A DNA stretch of 9,280 bases from Candidatus Alectryobacillus merdavium. Lineage in GTDB: Bacteria > Bacillota_I > Bacilli_A > RFN20 > CAG-826. Positions 6,373-9,280 of the stretch are shown here, piece by piece (the first letter of the stretch is position 1; each line of letters starts with the position of its first letter). The stretch spans positions 1 to 9,280 of the forward strand of contig JADIMN010000052.1 in NCBI GenBank assembly GCA_017694735.1, given 5' to 3'. Position numbers and translations under genes: made by a program. A model generated the notes under the pieces. That model was not told the origin of the DNA, ran no database searches, and saw only the letters and a list, made by a program, of their open reading frames with translations.

Positions 6373-6729
6373 TTATAATTCTAGACCCCATAAGCCATGT
6401 AAATTACAATATTCTAAAACTCTCAAAGGTTCTTCGTCGTTTTCAAGAGTAATATTAAATACAGGATCATCACCTGGTTTTAGCTCCTTAACATGTAATT
6501 GTTTATTAGTTTCAATAATAATAGCTTCAATATAATGATTTTCAAGCATAGGGTGTTTTACTTCACCAACTACAACATTAATATTAGAACCATCAACTTT
6601 AACAAAAGGTACATGCTTTTCATGTGCGCCATCAGTAGTATTTGGGGTTAATAATTGTAAATGTTTGCAATTAAATTCCCTTGTTGAAATAACCAAATGA
6701 GTAGTATCTAAATTTTTATAAAATAACAT
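6373..6729 (-). CDS. Superoxide reductase, one-iron type (desulfoferrodoxin family)
   Basis: This 118-residue enzyme should reduce superoxide to hydrogen peroxide in the cytoplasm with electrons from rubredoxin or similar, the anaerobe alternative to superoxide dismutase. All ligands of the mononuclear iron centre are visible. The HEKHVP motif (36-41) supplies Glu37-Lys38 near the active site and ligand His39; then come His59 of KHPM, His65 of NHYIE, Cys108 and His111 of EYCNLHGLW. The loop LKPGDDPVF (83-91) is also characteristic. The N-terminal 35 residues occupy the place of the desulforedoxin domain but carry only one cysteine (Cys21), so the four-cysteine iron centre I is absent. The gene lies 21 bases after htpG with GGAGG seven bases before the ATG. 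It is therefore cotranscribed with a heat-shock gene. Confidence 0.92.
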   Translation of the reverse strand: MLFYKNLDTTHLVISTREFNCKHLQLLTPNTTDGAHEKHVPFVKVDGSNINVVVGEVKHPMLENHYIEAIIIETNKQLHVKELKPGDDPVFNITLENDEEPLRVLEYCNLHGLWGLEL

Positions 6730-6750
6730 AATATATCCTCCACTTATATT

Positions 6751-8670
6751 CTATTTAATTGATTTTACCATAATTTTAGTTAATAAGTTGATAAATGCTT
6801 CAGGATCTTTAATAGAAAATCCTTGAATTAACATTGCTTGGTCATAAAGCAAGTTGGCATAATCTTCAAGCTCATCGCTATCTTTAAGAGATTTTATACC
6901 TTTAAATAAATCATGATTTGGATTTATTTCTAGCACTTTCGAAGCTTTATATGCTTCTTGATTTTCGTTTCCTGGCATTTTATTTAGTGTTTCTTCCATT
7001 TCAAGAGTTAATCCATCTTTATTAGACAAACAAACTGGGGCATTTGTGAGTTTTGAAGATAACACTACATCATCAACTTTATCCTTTAAACAATCCTTTA
7101 TTTTATCTAATAATTCTTTATTTTCGATGTTTAAATTTTTAATATTTTCTTTCTCTTCTTCGCTTAAAACATCAACATCTTCATTAGAAATTGATTTAAA
7201 TTCTTTTTTATCATACTCTCGCAAAGACATAATGCTAAATTCATCGACTGGTTCTTTAAAGAGCAATACATCAATATCTTTTTTCTTAAACAAATCGATT
7301 TGAGGCATTAATTTAATCGATTCATAACTGGAACCGGAAGCAAAATAAATAAATTTTTGCTCTTTGTTCATCTCGCTTACATATTGTTTTAAAGATATTG
7401 GTTTATCTTCATGTTTTAATGATTTATAAATCAACAAATCTTTTAAAAGTTCAGACTTTGAACCATAACTTGTATAAATTCCATATTTAACAAAGGTTCC
7501 ATACAATTCAAAGAATTTTACATACTTATCAAAATCATTTTCTTTTAACTTTTTAAGTTCAGAAACAATTTTTGATTCTATATTATCTCTTATTCTTCTT
7601 AATTGAACACTTTCTTGTAACATTTCTCTAGAAATATTTAGATTTAAATCATTACTATCAACTAAACCTCTAGCAAATTTTAAATAATCAGGGATTAATT
7701 CTTTTACTCTATCCTTTATAAATATTCCTTTTACATATAGATTTAAGCCTTTTTCATAATTATCACTATATAAATCATATGGAGCATGAGCAGGAATAAA
7801 TATCAAAGCATTATAAGAAATCATTCCTTCAACATTTACATAAATTGATAATAAAGGATCTTCGCTGTCGTAATATTTAGATTTATAAAATTCATTAAGT
7901 TCTTTTTCACTAATATCTTTCTTGTTTTTCTTCCATAAAGGAATCATAGAATTTAATGTTCTTAATTCTTGTTCATCATGATATTTATTCTCAATAGGTT
8001 CGCCTTTATCATCAAGATCTTGTTTTGAAATAGTGAAATTCATTTTAATAGGATATCTAACATAGTCACTATACTTTTTAACTAAATCTTGTATTTCGTA
8101 TTGATCTAAATATTTAGAGTAATTTTCGTCCTTTGTATCATCCTTTAAAAAGATATTTATGGTTGTTCCATCGTTAGCATTTGGATATTCATCTATTGAA
8201 AAAGTGTCTTTTCCTTCACTTTCAAAAATATATCCAGTTTTATCTTTATAAGATTTAGTAATAACTTGAATATTTTTTGCAACCATAAAAACGCTATAAA
8301 AACCGACACCAAATTGGCCAATAATATCAACTTTACTATCATCTTTTATTTCTTTTAATTTATTAATAAATTCTTTTGAACCACTCTTAGCAATTACGCC
8401 AAGATTCTCAACTAGTTCTTCTTTTGTTAAGCCAATCCCATTATCCGTAATTGAAAGGACTCTATTGTTTTTATCAGCATTTATTAATATTTCATAATTT
8501 CTGTCCTTTAATTCACCATTACTAGTTAAAACATTATAATGATATTTATCTATAGCATCACTTGCATTAGATATAATTTCCCTAAGAAAAATCTCCTTAT
8601 TGCTATATATTGAATTGATCATTAAATTAAGTAACTCTTTACTTTCTGCTTGAAATTTCGTTTTTTCCAT
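6751..8670 (-). CDS. htpG: HtpG, bacterial HSP90 chaperone
   Basis: This 639-residue cytosolic ATP-dependent chaperone has a normal length for HtpG. The N-terminal GHKL ATPase domain (about 1-215) shows FLREIISNASDA (28-39; catalytic Glu31, Mg-binding Asn35), the ATP-binding DNGIG (76-80) and the lid motif GQFGVGFYS (118-126). The middle domain carries NLNISREML with Arg348 for gamma-phosphate contact. The C-terminal part (about 510-639) is the dimerisation domain; there is no eukaryotic MEEVD tail. The start MEKTKFQAE at 8670 is chosen because GGAGG lies eight bases upstream and the family begins this way. A longer frame from 8715 would begin inside the promoter and operator. It is the first gene of an operon with the superoxide reductase and yqeY genes. 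A CIRCE element overlaps its promoter, so repression by HrcA is expected. Confidence 0.97.
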   Translation of the reverse strand: MEKTKFQAESKELLNLMINSIYSNKEIFLREIISNASDAIDKYHYNVLTSNGELKDRNYEILINADKNNRVLSITDNGIGLTKEELVENLGVIAKSGSKEFINKLKEIKDDSKVDIIGQFGVGFYSVFMVAKNIQVITKSYKDKTGYIFESEGKDTFSIDEYPNANDGTTINIFLKDDTKDENYSKYLDQYEIQDLVKKYSDYVRYPIKMNFTISKQDLDDKGEPIENKYHDEQELRTLNSMIPLWKKNKKDISEKELNEFYKSKYYDSEDPLLSIYVNVEGMISYNALIFIPAHAPYDLYSDNYEKGLNLYVKGIFIKDRVKELIPDYLKFARGLVDSNDLNLNISREMLQESVQLRRIRDNIESKIVSELKKLKENDFDKYVKFFELYGTFVKYGIYTSYGSKSELLKDLLIYKSLKHEDKPISLKQYVSEMNKEQKFIYFASGSSYESIKLMPQIDLFKKKDIDVLLFKEPVDEFSIMSLREYDKKEFKSISNEDVDVLSEEEKENIKNLNIENKELLDKIKDCLKDKVDDVVLSSKLTNAPVCLSNKDGLTLEMEETLNKMPGNENQEAYKASKVLEINPNHDLFKGIKSLKDSDELEDYANLLYDQAMLIQGFSIKDPEAFINLLTKIMVKSIK

Positions 8671-8694
8671 AACATTTACCTCCGAACACTTTAC

Positions 8695-8722
8695 ATTATA
8701 ATACTTTATTAGCACTTGTCAA
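8695..8722 (-). promoter_or_regulatory. Promoter of the htpG operon
   Basis: On the minus strand TTGACA (8717-8722) and TATAAT (8695-8700) are both perfect and 16 bases apart. Transcription should start near 8688, leaving a short leader with the GGAGG site. The -35 box lies mostly in the loop of the CIRCE operator, so bound HrcA would block RNA polymerase. Confidence 0.8.
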
Positions 8723-8735
8723 TATAGAGTGCTAA
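8709..8735. promoter_or_regulatory. CIRCE operator (HrcA-binding site)
   Basis: TTAGCACTt, nine bases, GAGTGCTAA matches the CIRCE consensus TTAGCACTC-N9-GAGTGCTAA with one mismatch at the last base of the left arm (8717). HrcA bound here represses heat-shock genes and is released when GroEL is occupied by unfolded protein. The site overlaps the htpG promoter and lies 10 bases from the -35-like box of the divergent acyl carrier protein gene. Confidence 0.93.
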
Positions 8736-8745
8736 AATTTATACA

Positions 8746-8774
8746 TTTTCATAATTTTTGTTTTGTTATATAAT
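8746..8774 (+). promoter_or_regulatory. Promoter of the acyl carrier protein gene
   Basis: TTTTCA (8746-8751, four of six) is followed after 17 bases by a perfect TATAAT (8769-8774). The start would be near 8781, giving a leader of about 24 bases that carries AAGGAG. The weak -35 is partly offset by the consensus -10. Confidence 0.55.
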
Positions 8775-8804
8775 ACTTATACGAATTCTAAAGGAGAAAT
8801 TATT

Positions 8805-9029
8805 ATGGACAAAGTTCAAGAAATTATAAATGAAATGAAAGAAAAATATGAAATAAAAGATTTAAATCTTAATGCTTCTTTAACTGATTTACAAATAGAT
8901 TCACTTGACGTAGTTGAATTTTTACTAAGTTTAGAAGATAAATACAACATTACTTTTGAAGCAGAAGAAATGCAAGATTTAAAAACTGCATCTGACTTAA
9001 TCGAGTTAATTAAGAAAAAAGTAAAATAA
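8805..9029 (+). CDS. acpP: Acyl carrier protein
   Basis: This 74-residue acidic helical protein carries acyl chains as thioesters on a phosphopantetheine arm during fatty-acid or phospholipid synthesis. The attachment motif is QIDSLDVVEF with Ser33 in the DSL triplet, followed by the typical helix II and the segment YNITFEAEEMQDLKT. The length is normal. The start MDKVQEI at 8805 is set by AAGGAG eight bases upstream; the frame upstream of it lies in the promoter. The gene is single, divergent from htpG, and not next to other fatty-acid genes. A house-keeping ACP is therefore likely, but a specialised carrier cannot be excluded. Confidence 0.93.
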   Translation: MDKVQEIINEMKEKYEIKDLNLNASLTDLQIDSLDVVEFLLSLEDKYNITFEAEEMQDLKTASDLIELIKKKVK

Positions 9030-9042
9030 ATTAAAAAATATA

Positions 9043-9071
9043 TTGATATTTAATTGCGCTTATAATAAAAT
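9043..9071 (+). promoter_or_regulatory. Probable promoter of the tRNA-Asn/tRNA-Glu unit
   Basis: TTGATA (9043-9048) and TAAAAT (9066-9071) each match consensus at five of six bases and are 17 bases apart. Transcription would start near 9078, ten bases before mature tRNA-Asn. A second TATAAT at 9061-9066 has no -35 at a good distance. Confidence 0.5.
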
Positions 9072-9081
9072 AATAAAGCGC
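9056..9081 (+). terminator. Hairpin after the acyl carrier protein gene, T-tract poor
   Basis: GCGCTT (9056-9061) pairs with AAGCGC (9076-9081) across a 14-base AT-only loop. Only GTTCTT follows, so it would be a weak intrinsic terminator for the ACP transcript. The loop includes the candidate -10 box of the tRNA promoter, as with the hairpin before tRNA-Trp. Confidence 0.4.
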
Positions 9082-9087
9082 GTTCTT

Positions 9088-9163
9088 GCCTACTTAGCTC
9101 AGTCGGTAGAGCCACCGGCTGTTAACCGGTTTGTCGGGGGTTCGAGTCCCTCAGTAGGCGCCA
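9088..9163 (+). tRNA. tRNA-Asn (anticodon GTT)
   Basis: The 76-base gene has acceptor GCCTACT paired with AGTAGGC, discriminator G and encoded CCA. The D stem is GCTC/GAGC. The anticodon stem ACCGG/CCGGT encloses loop CTGTTAA with anticodon GTT. The T arm is GGGGG-TTCGAGT-CCCTC with one G-U pair. tRNA-Glu follows after three bases, so the two are cotranscribed. Confidence 0.95.
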
Positions 9164-9166
9164 CTT

Positions 9167-9243
9167 GGCCCGTTGGAGAAGAGGCTTAACTCATATGCCT
9201 TTCACGCATACATTCATGGGTTCGAATCCCGTACGGGTCACCA
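9167..9243 (+). tRNA. tRNA-Glu (anticodon TTC)
   Basis: The 77-base gene has acceptor GGCCCGT paired with ACGGGTC (one G-U pair), discriminator A and encoded CCA. The anticodon stem TATGC/GCATA encloses loop CTTTCAC with anticodon TTC. The T arm is ATGGG-TTCGAAT-CCCGT. The sequence closely follows the bacterial tRNA-Glu pattern, and UUC reads both GAA and GAG. Confidence 0.94.
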
Positions 9244-9251
9244 AAATGAAA

Positions 9252-9280
9252 TGTACCCCCTTTCCTGGACATTCGTATTC
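9252..9280. mobile_element. Possible insertion-sequence terminus after tRNA-Glu (partial)
   Basis: From 9252 the sequence reads TGTACCCCCTTTCCTGGACA and then leaves the window. The TG...GGACA form, with a run of C followed by T, resembles terminal repeats of IS3-family (IS150-like) elements. It is richer in G and C than nearby non-coding DNA. With 29 bases and no transposase in view this is only a suggestion; it might instead be unrelated sequence between tRNA genes. Confidence 0.3.

Noticed and set aside
7046..7303. 85-codon plus-strand open frame
   Set aside because: Antisense inside htpG, Ser/Leu/Phe-rich, without start signals.
8671..8715. Longer htpG start adding 15 residues
   Set aside because: It would place the start codon within the CIRCE operator and upstream of the predicted transcript start; the ATG at 8670 has GGAGG at the right distance and matches the family N-terminus.
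1..9280. UGA-as-tryptophan genetic code
   Set aside because: No gene ends in TGA, which raised the question, but the tryptophan codons checked are TGG, the tRNA-Trp anticodon is CCA, and no gene is interrupted under the standard code.
1..9280. CRISPR array
   Set aside because: No regularly spaced identical repeats occur; the only tandem repeat is the coding zinc-ribbon triplicate.

Overview
The window is strongly AT-rich bacterial DNA from a Gram-positive-type lineage. The evidence is purine-rich Shine-Dalgarno sites (GGAGG/AAGGAG), sigma-A-like promoters, a CIRCE heat-shock operator, a YdjI-type SPFH/zinc-ribbon protein, and CCA-encoding tRNA genes. Tryptophan is read from TGG and a tRNA-Trp(CCA) is present, so the code looks standard rather than the mycoplasma UGA=Trp code. 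Stops are TAA, with one TAG, and never TGA. A superoxide reductase suggests an anaerobe. An uncultured gut-type Bacillota/Mycoplasmatota genome fits best (inference).

Left block (1-4586, minus strand): a tightly spaced operon reads leftward from a clear promoter at 4557-4586. It encodes an SPFH protein with three C-terminal double-zinc-ribbon repeats (YdjI-like), a four-helix membrane protein (YdjH-like), a zinc-ribbon/helical protein (YdjG-like), a 568-residue coiled-coil protein with one membrane helix, and the first five codons of a fifth gene running off the edge. The first three resemble the B. subtilis YdjGHI complex, which anchors PspA to the stressed membrane. No PspA is visible here.

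Middle (4587-5880): a roughly 300-bp non-coding region has a near-palindromic pair of promoter-like sequences. It is followed by a plus-strand GNAT acetyltransferase gene that appears leaderless, then an AT-rich gap. Two minus-strand tRNAs follow, Trp(CCA) and Thr(CGT), each with a hairpin downstream.

Right block (5886-8735, minus strand): htpG, a one-iron superoxide reductase and yqeY form one short-spaced operon. A near-perfect CIRCE operator overlaps its promoter, so HSP90, superoxide detoxification and a GatB/YqeY protein are probably induced together by HrcA release. Divergent from it, on the plus strand, lies a small acyl carrier protein gene, followed by tRNA-Asn(GTT) and tRNA-Glu(TTC). 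The last 29 bases have a different composition and look like an insertion-sequence end.
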